A DNA stretch of 23,769 nt, from contig CAJMKK010000016.1 in the NCBI GenBank assembly GCA_905214105.1, positions 1 through 23,769 of the forward strand, read 5' to 3'. Under the pieces are notes generated by a model that was given only the letters and a program-made list of their open reading frames with translations, was not told the DNA's origin and searched no databases. Every line of letters begins with the position of its first letter. The stretch's first letter is position 1. This DNA is from an uncultured bacterium. GTDB taxonomy: Bacteria; Actinomycetota; Coriobacteriia; Coriobacteriales; Coriobacteriaceae. The position numbers and the translations under genes were made by a program. Below, piece after piece: positions 14,949 to 22,160 of the stretch.

Positions 14949-15287
14949 TTACACCTCGATCATCGCGTCCTTGACATCCTTTTCAAGCACGCGCATTCCC
15001 TTGCCGGAAAGCTTTGCTTCCAATTCCGTCCAGTTGTGGTCCGCTAAATCCTCGCACCGCACATGATCCTTTACGGTGCGCAGCAGAATATACCCTTCCA
15101 AAGCCAGAAAGTCGAGGCAGGCGGCGTATTGTCCCTCGCCAATGCCGTCGTCCTTCAAAATGCGCTGAATGCTGCTCAGGTTGTGGTAGCTCGGCGCAAG
15201 CACGTTCAGCGTCCGCATGATCTTGCCGTTATTTTTGGCAAAGTCGCTTTGCTCCATTTCGGCAAGCAACTTTTCTTTCATGTCCAT
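14949..15287 (-). CDS. Mu gp26-like winged-helix protein
   Basis: This 112-residue protein contains a winged-helix pattern: KIMRTLNVLAPSYHNLSSIQRILKDDGIGEGQYAACLDFLALEGYILLRTV, ending with a SGKGMRVLEKDVKDAMIEV helix. It resembles the gp26/VpaChn25_0724-type proteins found between gp25 and gp27 in Mu-like phages, which have the same 'ltlkGldvaeG' end. AAGGAG precedes ATG 15287. A DNA-binding role is likely, but no function is established. Confidence 0.72.
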   Translation of the reverse strand: MDMKEKLLAEMEQSDFAKNNGKIMRTLNVLAPSYHNLSSIQRILKDDGIGEGQYAACLDFLALEGYILLRTVKDHVRCEDLADHNWTELEAKLSGKGMRVLEKDVKDAMIEV

Positions 15288-15288
15288 G

Positions 15289-15687
15289 TTACGAATTCTC
15301 CTTTTGCGACAACTGCTGTAAAAGCTGCATCTGCAGCTCGATCACACGGTCAATTTTCTGGTTTGCCGACTCGATTTTGCGGTCGGTCTTGGTGTTTTCG
15401 CGGTAAAAGTCCTCTTTGGTAAGGTAGTTTTCACTGATGCGGGAAATCTTCTCCCGCAGCTCGCCCACGTCCTTGTCGTGGGTCGTGCGCGGCGTGTAGG
15501 TTTCTTGGATTTTTCGGATCTGCGCCTCGTGGTTCGCTATCTTTGTGTCGAAGTCTTCTTTCGGCACAGCCGTGTCCAACTTCTTTTCGATTTTGTCAAA
15601 GCTGTGCTTTATCATGTAGCCAAGCGCGCCCGTCAAGCCGCCAAGCAGTAATACTGCCAACCACCAAGTCCCTGCGTCAAACTGCAT
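15289..15687 (-). CDS. Mu gp25-like membrane-anchored coiled-coil protein (DUF2730-like)
   Basis: The start is ATG 15687, preceded by GAGGGG; the TTG further up overlaps the terminator tail. The 132-residue protein has one N-terminal membrane helix (WWLAVLLLGGLTGALGYMI, about residues 8-26) and then a long charged coiled coil to the end. This architecture and place, first gene of the late block before gp26/gp27, match DUF2730/Mu gp25. The exact role is not known. It is the first gene after the early terminator, so it should be the first product of the late transcript. Confidence 0.72.
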   Translation of the reverse strand: MQFDAGTWWLAVLLLGGLTGALGYMIKHSFDKIEKKLDTAVPKEDFDTKIANHEAQIRKIQETYTPRTTHDKDVGELREKISRISENYLTKEDFYRENTKTDRKIESANQKIDRVIELQMQLLQQLSQKENS

Positions 15688-15699
15688 TGCCGTACCCCT

Positions 15700-15752
15700 C
15701 AAAACAAAAATCGTGATGTGTTATGGTTTCTGCAACCATAATACATCACGAT
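15700..15752 (-). terminator. Long-stem terminator ending the early operon; possible Mor site
   Basis: A 19-bp inverted repeat (arms 15710-15728 and 15734-15752, one mismatch, loop TCTGC) is followed on the minus strand by TTTTTGTTTT. It ends the early operon after the Mor-like gene. It leaves only 12 bases to the next start codon, so the late promoter must overlap it or lie just upstream. The dyad TATGGTTGCAGAAACCATA inside it is also a plausible activator site. Confidence 0.88.
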
Positions 15753-15791
15753 TCGTAAAGTCCGAAAGATAAAGCCCTTTCGCAAAATGAT

Positions 15792-16136
15792 TTACTTGTC
15801 TGTGTTCTGTTCGTCCGGCGCGTCGAACAGGCTCATCTGTCCGTCCACAGGCTTCGCCCTCACCGCTGCCGCTTTGTCTTTTACGATAACGCGGATTTGC
15901 ATTTCCGTCAAATGATATTTTTGCGCAAGCTCCCGAAAATTGTACCCGTCAAACTCGGCGACGATTGCCTTGTTGCGGGCGTAGCGCTCAAAGCGGTCGT
16001 TTTTCGGGATGTACACGTTCCCGCCGCCGTAGGTGTCGATCAGCCGCAGGAACGCCTCCGTGCCCACAATGCCGATCAGCTGTCGGTCGTCCTCGGTCAA
16101 ACATTGCTCAAGCCATTCCGGCAGCTTTTCATCCAT
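15792..16136 (-). CDS. Mor-family middle/late transcription activator
   Basis: The 114-residue protein starts at ATG 16136, with AAAGGCGG upstream, overlapping the gp16 stop. The N-terminal half (IGTEAFLRLIDTYGGGNVYIPK) is the Mor dimerisation region with its conserved 'GG..iYiPk' strand. The C-terminal half, RYARNKAIVAEFDGYNFRELAQKYHLTEMQIRVIVKD, is the HTH. Mor-family proteins bind a dyad next to a weak promoter and recruit RNA polymerase. Only one Mor/C-type protein is seen, so it may directly switch on the late block, in contrast to Mu's Mor then C relay. The QMSLFDAPDEQ tail is acidic. Confidence 0.88.
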   Translation of the reverse strand: MDEKLPEWLEQCLTEDDRQLIGIVGTEAFLRLIDTYGGGNVYIPKNDRFERYARNKAIVAEFDGYNFRELAQKYHLTEMQIRVIVKDKAAAVRAKPVDGQMSLFDAPDEQNTDK

Positions 16137-16611
16137 CCGCAGCACCCGCCTTTCGCTCCGCGTTTTTGACGTATCCCTTCAGCGCCTCGATCAGCTTGTT
16201 GCAGCTCTTGTAGTCCAGCCACGCGAACGGGTCATCGGCAAAAGCGTCCACGCCGGCCTCTTTCTTGATCGCCGCCCGCAAGCGGTCGCCGACCGCGACC
16301 GTGCTCGGGCTGGCGGCGGCCAGTCGGTACATCAGCGCCCAAACCTTGCGCTCCTGGCCCTCGCTCACGCCGCCCGGCTTTCGCTTGCGGTGGTTGGTTT
16401 TCTTTGGGCGGGGCGGCGGCGTGCCCTGCCGTGCTTCCAGTTCTCCAATCACCTTGCACGCCTCGCTGTAGCTCAGCTCCTTCACGCTGCTCTTGCCGGT
16501 CACGCCATATACAAGGTCGTGCAGCGCGTCCTCGCCGCCGCGGTTCACGATTCCAAGCGCCTGCCCGATGGCGTAGATCTTGCGGATCTGGTAGGTGCTG
16601 CATCCGCCCAT
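16129..16611 (-). CDS. GemA/Gp16-family regulatory protein
   Basis: This 160-residue protein has the Gp16 (DUF1018) pattern. It opens STYQIRKIYAIGQALGIVNRGGEDALHDLVYGVTGKSSVKELSYSEACKVIGELE (residues 5-59). A basic linker (PPPRPKKTNHRKRKPGG) follows, then SEGQERKVWALMYRLAAASP and DPFAWLDYKSCNKLIEALKGYVKNAER. In Mu, gemA affects host gene expression and DNA supercoiling (family knowledge). AAGGAGG lies ahead of ATG 16611. It sits between gam and mor, as in most Mu-like phages. Confidence 0.87.
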   Translation of the reverse strand: MGGCSTYQIRKIYAIGQALGIVNRGGEDALHDLVYGVTGKSSVKELSYSEACKVIGELEARQGTPPPRPKKTNHRKRKPGGVSEGQERKVWALMYRLAAASPSTVAVGDRLRAAIKKEAGVDAFADDPFAWLDYKSCNKLIEALKGYVKNAERKAGAADG

Positions 16612-16624
16612 CCCTGCCGCCTCC

Positions 16625-17125
16625 TTACAGCTCTTTCGCCTCGGCTTCGCTTACATCATAATAGAACTCATCGGTCTGGTTGATGTACGCGCCCAGCTTG
16701 CACAGCAGCTCCGCGGGTTCCCTGCGCAGTGCCTCACGGTCAAGGGTTTCGGTGCGCTTGATCAGGTTGTCCCGCCCCAGGGCTTTCAGCTGCGCGATCA
16801 CATCCTCCACACGCCCCTTGGGCAGCACCAGTTTGCTGCTCAGCCGGTAGCCCACCACGCCGAAGTTCAGCGCGCGGCTCTTGCCCACCAGCTCGGCGCG
16901 GTGTCCGTCCACAAACGCTTTTACCTGGCCTTCCAGTTCCTTCACGCGGTTCTGCACGGGCAGGGCCGTGGTTGTGTAGGTATCCTTGGCGGCATCAATT
17001 TTTCGGTCGCGCTCCACTGCCAGTTCCGCCAGCGTGTGCCGGCATTCGCGGATGTCCCGCAGCGCTTTGTCGGTTTCCGCCCAGCTTGCCAGCACGGGCG
17101 CGGTTGTCACTTTCCGTCTTGCCAT
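16625..17125 (-). CDS. gam: Gam-like host-nuclease inhibitor
   Basis: The 166-residue protein has Gam features: WAETDKALRDIRECRHTLAELAVERDRKIDAAKDTYTT, long N-terminal helices, then GHRAELVGKSRALNFGVVGYRLSSKLVLPKGRVEDVIAQLKALGRDNLIKRTETLDREAL. Mu Gam binds double-strand DNA ends as a dimer and shields them from exonucleases (family knowledge); Ku is a distant relative. GGAGG precedes ATG 17125, and the gene begins 1 base after the previous stop. It belongs to the early transposition operon. Confidence 0.9.
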   Translation of the reverse strand: MARRKVTTAPVLASWAETDKALRDIRECRHTLAELAVERDRKIDAAKDTYTTTALPVQNRVKELEGQVKAFVDGHRAELVGKSRALNFGVVGYRLSSKLVLPKGRVEDVIAQLKALGRDNLIKRTETLDREALRREPAELLCKLGAYINQTDEFYYDVSEAEAKEL

Positions 17126-17128
17126 AGG

Positions 17129-17521
17129 TCATTCCTCCGTAATAAGCTGTATGTCTTGGTTGTTTTTCACAAGCTGCCGTCGCAGGGCGGCAAAACTTGG
17201 ATAATACGGGCTGTAGGTATAGTAGGCGTAGTCTTCCTCGTTTTTGCCCATCGCCTTCAAAAACCACTTTTTCTTGTTTTCCGGGCAGTTTTTCTTGATC
17301 AGGCTGTGCTTCACGCAGTAACAGAACCGTCTGCGCTCCTCGCAATCTTCGACGAGCCATTTTCCGCGGAATGTGCCGTTCACATAAACAGCCAGCTTGC
17401 TTTTGTAAGGCGGCGCGTACTGCCGTTGGACGCTGATTTTGTATCCGTCCACCAACAGCGTAAGCCCGCCATACTTCCACAGGGCGCGCCGTTCGGCTTC
17501 CTGCCATTCGTCCTTTGTCAT
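17129..17521 (-). CDS. Unknown early-region protein
   Basis: ATG 17521 is chosen because AAGGAG lies 6 bases upstream; an earlier ATG (17545) has none. The 130-residue product, MTKDEWQEAERRALWKYGGLTLLVDGYKISVQRQYAPPYKSKLAVYVNGTFRGKW, is beta-strand-rich at first and then Cys/Lys-rich (RRFCYCVKHSLIKKNCPENKKKWF), with a Tyr-rich C-terminus (DYAYYTYSPYYPSF). I do not recognise a named family. It sits directly before gam in the early operon. Confidence 0.75.
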   Translation of the reverse strand: MTKDEWQEAERRALWKYGGLTLLVDGYKISVQRQYAPPYKSKLAVYVNGTFRGKWLVEDCEERRRFCYCVKHSLIKKNCPENKKKWFLKAMGKNEEDYAYYTYSPYYPSFAALRRQLVKNNQDIQLITEE

Positions 17522-17614
17522 ATTCGCTCCTTCCTCGCTCTGCATCGTTCAGGGCTTGCGACCTGCGCCCAATCGGGCGGCTGCATTAAGGCGGGGGCCT
17601 GCGCCCCCAAAGGG

Positions 17615-18040
17615 TTACGCGCCGTGCTGGTGTTCCATCACAATGGGCCGCTCCGGCAATTCGGCCCGTACCATGTTGCCGGCTGCCGCCTTGCGCTTGT
17701 GCTTGCCCTTGCGGGGGCGCTGCGGCAAATTTGCAAATTGCAGGCTCTCCACGGCATCGTCGTAGCCGTCCCGGTACCCCGTGTCGTATCGGTCGCGGAA
17801 CATCGCGGGCGCTCTCTCCGGCTCCTCGTCGTCCGGCTGGCCGCCGTGCAAAAGTTCCCGCTCCAGCCTGCCGTCCTCAATGATCATCCGCGCAATAATG
17901 TACAGTCCCAGCACGCCCGCCCCCAGCGTTGCAAGCCCCTGTGTCCAGGTGCTGCCCGCGGCGATCGCGCCGAACAGCATCCCAAACGTCATGCCAAGCC
18001 CCGCCCCAAGGGCGGCGGCGTATCCTTCCCGTGTGCTCAT
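17615..18040 (-). CDS. Small membrane protein between muB and gam
   Basis: The 141-residue protein has AAGGAGG before ATG 18040. Residues 7-50 form two Gly/Ala-rich membrane helices separated by a short turn (GAGLGMTFGMLFGAIAAG and LATLGAGVLGLYIIARMII). The rest is a charged cytoplasmic-type tail with RDRYDTGYRDGYDDAVESL and a basic patch (RPRKGKHKRKAAAG). No family recognised. Phage early membrane proteins of this build sometimes exclude other phages or act on the host membrane, but nothing here shows that. Confidence 0.72.
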   Translation of the reverse strand: MSTREGYAAALGAGLGMTFGMLFGAIAAGSTWTQGLATLGAGVLGLYIIARMIIEDGRLERELLHGGQPDDEEPERAPAMFRDRYDTGYRDGYDDAVESLQFANLPQRPRKGKHKRKAAAGNMVRAELPERPIVMEHQHGA

Positions 18041-18050
18041 GGTTTCCTCC

Positions 18051-19007
18051 TTAACTCAGTACGCCCACGCCCATGCTGGCGGCAATGCCGCGCAGGCCGT
18101 CCAGGCTGGTGTTTTCGTTGCGCACGGCGTTGGTGTACACGCTCATTGCGCCGCGTATGCCCCATTTGCTGCGGCAAACGCCGGTCATAAAGGCAAGCTC
18201 CTTGCCGTGGCTGCCGTCCGCCAGCGTCGGGAACAGCTTTTCCACATCCGCCAGCTTCACGTCGGCGGTGCTGTACCGGCGGCGGAACCGCACCCGGCTG
18301 AACTGCTGGGCAAACTGCGCTTCCTGCTTGCCCAGCATCCGGCTGTACACCTCACTGTTGCCGATCAGGCAGATGCCCGTTCCGCTTTCGCCGGTCAGGT
18401 CGTCGGGGTCGCTCAGGCTGCGCAGCTCCTCCAGCGCGTCAAAGCGCAGGTTCTGCGCCTCGTCAATAATGATCACCTTGTCCGTCCCCTTCAGCCTGTC
18501 ATGGATGGCCATACTCAGCTCCAACCGGTTGCGGGTGGCGGGCAGTTTCAGGGCCGTGCCAAGCTGCCGCAGCATGGCGGTCAGCGTGCCGCCCACCGGG
18601 GTGCAGCGGATGTAAATGGCGTTGGCAGGGTTGTCCTGCACAAACCGCGCCGCGCCCCGCGTCTTGCCAATGCCCGCGTCCCCGTGCAGCACCACAATGC
18701 CGCGCTCCAGCTGGCAGTACTGGATGGCCTTGTATACATCCTCGCTCACGCTGGTGGGCACATACCCGGCACTCAGGTAGGGGGCCTTCTCGGCCTCGGC
18801 CTGCGCCGCCGCGCTGCGGGTGCGCAAAAACTCTTCGATCTTGCTTTCCACGGCTTCCACGTCGCCGGGGTACTTACTGTTGCGGTACTGGCTCAGCGCC
18901 GTTGGGCTTACCCCGATCATGGCCGCCGCCTTGGACTGCGGCAGGCCGCTCTGCTCGCTCAGGTAAGCGTCCAGCTGTGCCTGAAGCGCCGCGTTATAGG
19001 TTTTCAT
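18051..19007 (-). CDS. muB: MuB-like AAA+ ATPase, target-DNA activator
   Basis: The 318-residue protein starts at ATG 19007, preceded by AAGGGAG; it overlaps the transposase stop by 14 bases. Residues 1-60 hold an XRE-like HTH (SKAAAMIGVSPTALSQYRNSKYPGD), as in Mu B. Walker A is HGDAGIGKT (108-116) and Walker B VIIIDEAQ (178-185), followed by the RSLSDPDDLTGESGTGICLIGN region. MuB binds DNA as an ATP-driven filament and brings target DNA to the transposase while keeping it from inserting into itself (family knowledge). Positions and motif order match the family. Confidence 0.93.
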   Translation of the reverse strand: MKTYNAALQAQLDAYLSEQSGLPQSKAAAMIGVSPTALSQYRNSKYPGDVEAVESKIEEFLRTRSAAAQAEAEKAPYLSAGYVPTSVSEDVYKAIQYCQLERGIVVLHGDAGIGKTRGAARFVQDNPANAIYIRCTPVGGTLTAMLRQLGTALKLPATRNRLELSMAIHDRLKGTDKVIIIDEAQNLRFDALEELRSLSDPDDLTGESGTGICLIGNSEVYSRMLGKQEAQFAQQFSRVRFRRRYSTADVKLADVEKLFPTLADGSHGKELAFMTGVCRSKWGIRGAMSVYTNAVRNENTSLDGLRGIAASMGVGVLS

Positions 19008-21063
19008 CTTCAAAGCTCCCTTCCTGTTCATGCTGTTTTATCGCATTGGCCGTCATCCGGCCAAAGTCTACCAGATGTTCCGCGCCCACGGCTTGCAGCA
19101 GCGGTTCGCCCTCGTTTGCAAACTGCAGCTCCACAACGGGCGGCTTGGCGTTCTCCGGCGCGGTGATGCGCGCCTCAATGTTCTGCTGCGCCTTGGCCAG
19201 GCAAACGTCAAAGGCCTTGGCTTCGCCGTACACCTCTGTAATTTTCCCGGCCTGCGCTTCGGCGGCGTTTTTGACCAGCTTGGTATAGCCTCGCAGTTCG
19301 TGCATGGCGGCCTGGATGCTCTCGCGGTTTGCGCCGTATTCCAGCACCATATCGTCGCGGCAGGGCAGTTCGCAGATGAACCGGTCCTGCGGGTCATACG
19401 CCCGGATGGTGCGCAGGTCGTCGGGGTCGTAGCGGTAATACACCTTTTTGCCCTGGTACTGCATCGTGAACTCGTCCGTGTAGTAATCCAGCTTCGCGCC
19501 GTACAGGTTCGCGGTAATGCCGTTGCGCCCCACCTTCAGCGGGCGGCTGCTGCGCATTAGCATCAGGTTCAGGTCGGCGGGGGCAGCGATCCGCTTCCGG
19601 CTCAGGTTGTCCCGCCAGACCTGCAGCTTGGTTTTCCCGTGGTCGCGCTGCACCGGGCCGTTGTACTCGCTTTCGTTCATCAGGCCGTCCAGCAGCGTCT
19701 GCACGCTGGCGGTAAAATCGCTGTCAAGCACCACTTCACCGCCCTTTAACAGGTGTTTTAACTGCTCCGGCTTTTCCACCACCGTGCCGCCGCAGAATGT
19801 GTCAAACAATCGGCTGATCTGGTTTTTCACATCGCAAAAGCGCCGCTCAATGGTCTTGGCGCGGGCGCTGCGCACAATGGCGTTCGTCATTTTAATGCCC
19901 AGCCGCGTAAACACGGGCGGCGGCACAAATTTCTCGGTGTCATCCCAGCCCTGCCACTCGTTTTTGGTTTTGCGGGTGCGGTGGCCGGTGCCGCCAACGT
20001 CCTTGTTCAGGTATTCGCGGCCGTTATCCACATAGATGTTGTCCGGGATGCCGTACCGCAAAATGCCCCGCCGCAGGGCGGTCAGCACATTTTGGCTGCT
20101 GTTGGTGTCTGCCACATGGCAGCCCACAAAAATGCCGCTGCGCGCGTCCATAAAGGCGGTCAGGTACAGGCGGTGCGTCCCGCCGCCGTCGCCTTTGGTC
20201 ACAACGTCAAAGGTGTGGGTGTCGGCGATCCAGTATTCATTGGACTGCATATTCTCGTATTCGCGCCGGATGTAGTGGCTGCATCGGTCATAAAACGCCT
20301 TCGGCCCTTCGCGCCCCATCACCTTCACGGGCTCCGGCACATCCGCCATAACATGGCGGTAAAAAGTCGTGTAGTCCGGCACCGGCAGTGCTTCCGGGCA
20401 ATGCTGTTCCAAAAAGTAGATCGTCTGGTCGTAGCATTGCTTGATGGGGCTTTGCCGCTGGTCCAGGTAGTAGTACATAAAGGCGTCCCACGCCGCCGCC
20501 GGGATCTTGCAGTACCCCCGCCGCGCCTTGCCGCGCCCGTCCACCAGTCCGTCCAGGTCATCCTCCAGCACGGCCCGCTGCCGCGCGTACAAGATCTTCC
20601 GGGTGATATGTACCTCCGGGTGGTCCAGCCGGAACTGCGCCAGCCACGCTTCGTCCGCGGCGGCCTTGTCACGGTACCCGGCACGGTAGCCGCGCCAGTC
20701 CTGCACGGCCTGGGTCCAAAACGCGATCTCCCCGCGTTCCTCGGTGCTGTATTCCTCCAGCGGCTTGCTTGCCGCCGTTTTCCCGGCCCCGCCCTTGCGC
20801 GGGCGGCCCCTGCCGCGCTTCGCGTTCTGTGGTTCCGCCGCGCCCTCCGCCGTGCCCTCCTGCGCGTGCTGCGCCAGGTAGCGCTGCGGCAGCGTGGGGT
20901 CAAGGGCAGCCAGCCCGCTTAATGGGAACAGGTATTTGGGGCGGTTATTGCTGTTGACTGTTTTCTCACAAGGCAGTTTGTTTGAGGCTGCCAATCGTTT
21001 AACGTGGCGCAGCGAAATCCCTGTCAATTCAGCAACTTCAGATGTGCTTAACATCGCGTCCAT
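18994..21063 (-). CDS. muA: MuA-like DDE transposase
   Basis: The 689-residue transposase begins at ATG 21063 with AAGGTGAG upstream. Residues 1-40 form an HTH (LSTSEVAELTGISLRHVKRLAASNKLP) of the enhancer/operator-binding kind. Residues 80-95 are a basic linker (RGRGRPRKGG). DNA-end-binding helices follow. The RNase H-fold catalytic core shows D281 (WIADTHTFD), D346 (IYVDNGREY) and E406 (KTIERRF), with spacing near that of Mu (65 and 60 residues). The beta-barrel and C-terminal helices (about 500-689) would contact MuB. It cuts both phage ends and joins them to target DNA. Motif order and length match Mu A closely. Confidence 0.95.
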   Translation of the reverse strand: MDAMLSTSEVAELTGISLRHVKRLAASNKLPCEKTVNSNNRPKYLFPLSGLAALDPTLPQRYLAQHAQEGTAEGAAEPQNAKRGRGRPRKGGAGKTAASKPLEEYSTEERGEIAFWTQAVQDWRGYRAGYRDKAAADEAWLAQFRLDHPEVHITRKILYARQRAVLEDDLDGLVDGRGKARRGYCKIPAAAWDAFMYYYLDQRQSPIKQCYDQTIYFLEQHCPEALPVPDYTTFYRHVMADVPEPVKVMGREGPKAFYDRCSHYIRREYENMQSNEYWIADTHTFDVVTKGDGGGTHRLYLTAFMDARSGIFVGCHVADTNSSQNVLTALRRGILRYGIPDNIYVDNGREYLNKDVGGTGHRTRKTKNEWQGWDDTEKFVPPPVFTRLGIKMTNAIVRSARAKTIERRFCDVKNQISRLFDTFCGGTVVEKPEQLKHLLKGGEVVLDSDFTASVQTLLDGLMNESEYNGPVQRDHGKTKLQVWRDNLSRKRIAAPADLNLMLMRSSRPLKVGRNGITANLYGAKLDYYTDEFTMQYQGKKVYYRYDPDDLRTIRAYDPQDRFICELPCRDDMVLEYGANRESIQAAMHELRGYTKLVKNAAEAQAGKITEVYGEAKAFDVCLAKAQQNIEARITAPENAKPPVVELQFANEGEPLLQAVGAEHLVDFGRMTANAIKQHEQEGSFEDENL

Positions 21064-21142
21064 ACTCTCACCTTACTTTCGGCCTGCCATCATCGGTCAC
21101 AGGCGGCCATCCCCGCAAGACCGCCATTCCCGGCGGTTTCGG

Positions 21143-21385
21143 CTATTCAAAGTGTCCGTCTGTGCTGTAATCCCACTGCAGCTCCACGCTGCCGTCATGC
21201 AAGCGGTACAGCGCCGGGTGGTGGGCGGTGCAAACCCATCCGCTTGTCAAATTCTCCACGTGGGCGGTGTCTGCCGCCGCGTTGTACTGCCATACTTTAT
21301 AATGGCTTCCCGCGTTGCGGTAGCTTTCGCCCGCTATCGGCGCGTCCGGCAGCCTGCGCACACCAGCATATCGGTCATTCCCCAC
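21143..21385 (-). CDS. Small unknown phage protein
   Basis: The frame opens at GTG 21385 with AAGGTG 7 bases upstream, overlapping the previous gene by 11 bases. The 80-residue product reads MGNDRYAGVRRLPDAPIAGESYRNAGSHYKVWQYNAAADTAHVENLTSGWVCTAHHPALYRLHDGSVELQWDYSTDGHF in total (two parts of one small beta-rich fold). Aromatic-rich strands suggest a small SH3-like or barrel fold, as seen in other short phage proteins. No function recognised. Confidence 0.68.
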   Translation of the reverse strand: MGNDRYAGVRRLPDAPIAGESYRNAGSHYKVWQYNAAADTAHVENLTSGWVCTAHHPALYRLHDGSVELQWDYSTDGHFE

Positions 21386-21794
21386 GTCGGATCACCTTCT
21401 TCCTGGTGCCGTCATCAACCAGGTCATACAGCCGGTTGACGGCGGCGTCCGTCATAATCTCGGCAAAGTCCCAGTTGGGGGATGCCTCGCAGATCGTGGC
21501 TGCCAGCACTTCCACCAGCGCGTTCAGCGTGGCATAGCCGTCTCCACTCGCCGCCAATGTCACGATTCCGCTGTCTGACACCTTGATCTTAATCTTTGCC
21601 TTTGCCATCTCTTCGGCCTCCTTATCTCGGTTTAATTGCCTTTTAACGGCCCGTTTTGGGCCGGTTGAATTCCAATTCGCGGTAAAATCCTCCCGCCAGG
21701 CGGTCGTTGTCCCGTACCATCCCGCCGCGTCGGCCAGACTGTCATAGCGCAGGTCGGTTTGCTCTTCGATTGCATCCAGGATTTCTCGGTTCAC
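21375..21794 (-). CDS. Unknown early protein, possible two-start gene
   Basis: The 139-codon frame starts at GTG 21794, overlapping the Ner-like stop (GTGA). Inside it, ATG 21608 has an excellent AAGGAGG site and starts a clean 77-residue protein (MAKAKIKIKVSDSGIVTLAA...) with a beta-rich start and a helical part (NALVEVLAATICEASPNWDFAEIMTDAAVNRLYDLVDDG). The first 62 residues (ILDAIEEQTDLRYDSLADAAGWYGTTTAWR) have coding-like codon use, so the longer form is plausible, and both may be made. No family recognised. Confidence 0.6.
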   Translation of the reverse strand: MNREILDAIEEQTDLRYDSLADAAGWYGTTTAWREDFTANWNSTGPKRAVKRQLNRDKEAEEMAKAKIKIKVSDSGIVTLAASGDGYATLNALVEVLAATICEASPNWDFAEIMTDAAVNRLYDLVDDGTRKKVIRRGE

Positions 21795-22021
21795 GCCGTT
21801 TTGCCTTTCTTGCCGGGCGCATCAAACAATTCCTCCACCGGGCAGCCAAGCGCATCGGCGATGGCTTGGGCACGCAGGGAATGTGTTCTAAGGCTTTCTT
21901 TGGATTCGATCCGATAAATGGCCTTCTTATCCAGTCCGGCTTTCATTGCCAGTGCATATGCGCTAAGTCCCTGTTTCCGGCGGGCGGCCCGAATCTTTTC
22001 CGGGCAAGGCTTTATGTACAT
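21791..22021 (-). CDS. Ner-like HTH regulator, first early gene
   Basis: ATG 22021 has GAGGTG upstream; the longer frame starting at 22054 would begin almost at the expected transcript start and lacks a ribosome site. The 76-residue protein is one XRE-type HTH domain: IRAARRKQGLSAYALAMKAGLDKKAIYRIESKES followed by AQAIADALGCPVEELF. As the first gene of the early operon opposite the repressor, it matches Mu Ner (75 residues) in size and place. Ner lowers early and repressor transcription during lytic growth (Mu knowledge); a Cro-like function is inferred. Confidence 0.8.
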   Translation of the reverse strand: MYIKPCPEKIRAARRKQGLSAYALAMKAGLDKKAIYRIESKESLRTHSLRAQAIADALGCPVEELFDAPGKKGKTA

Positions 22022-22062
22022 TTCGTTCACCTCGGTTATTCCCCATTTGTTCACTTTCTGCT

Positions 22063-22091
22063 ATTATACTTCCCCTTTCGGGGAATGTCAA
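22063..22091 (-). promoter_or_regulatory. Early promoter (consensus sigma70)
   Basis: On the minus strand TTGACA (22091-22086), a 17-base spacer and TATAAT (22068-22063) form a perfect consensus promoter. The spacer is almost wholly the 16-base dyad at 22070-22085. It drives ner-muA-muB-...-mor, and a repressor on the dyad would block it directly. Confidence 0.93.
22070..22085. promoter_or_regulatory. Operator dyad inside the early promoter
   Basis: TTCCCCTTTCGGGGAA has 6-bp inverted arms and lies between the -35 and -10 of the early promoter. Related copies occur at 22102-22117 (TTGCCCATATGGGGAT) and as a half-like site at 22039-22044 (TTCCCC). Likely bound by the XRE repressor and/or the Ner-like protein. 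Confidence 0.8.
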
Positions 22092-22101
22092 GCCTTTTTT
22101 G

Positions 22102-22130
22102 TTGCCCATATGGGGATAATGTGCTATTAT
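22102..22130 (+). promoter_or_regulatory. Repressor promoter overlapping a second operator
   Basis: TTGCCC (22102-22107), 17 bases, then TATTAT (22125-22130) point to the repressor, whose AAAGGAG site is at 22145-22151. The dyad CCCATATGGG (22105-22114) overlaps the -35, so the repressor or Ner could also control this promoter. Confidence 0.82.
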
Positions 22131-22160
22131 AAGTATATCTATCCAAAGGAGTGCATCACT

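Noticed and set aside
17593..17608. GC-rich hairpin GGGGGC/GCCCCC as a terminator between the membrane protein and the next gene
   Set aside because: No T-tract follows on the minus strand, and the early operon must continue through it to gam and mor.
16595..18190. Plus-strand open frame of 531 codons opposite gam and neighbours
   Set aside because: It crosses several real minus-strand genes and their intergenic gaps and carries no recognisable motif.
22022..22054. Longer start for the Ner-like gene (MNKWGITEVNE...)
   Set aside because: It would begin about 9 bases after the -10 box and lacks a ribosome site, while ATG 22021 has GAGGTG upstream.
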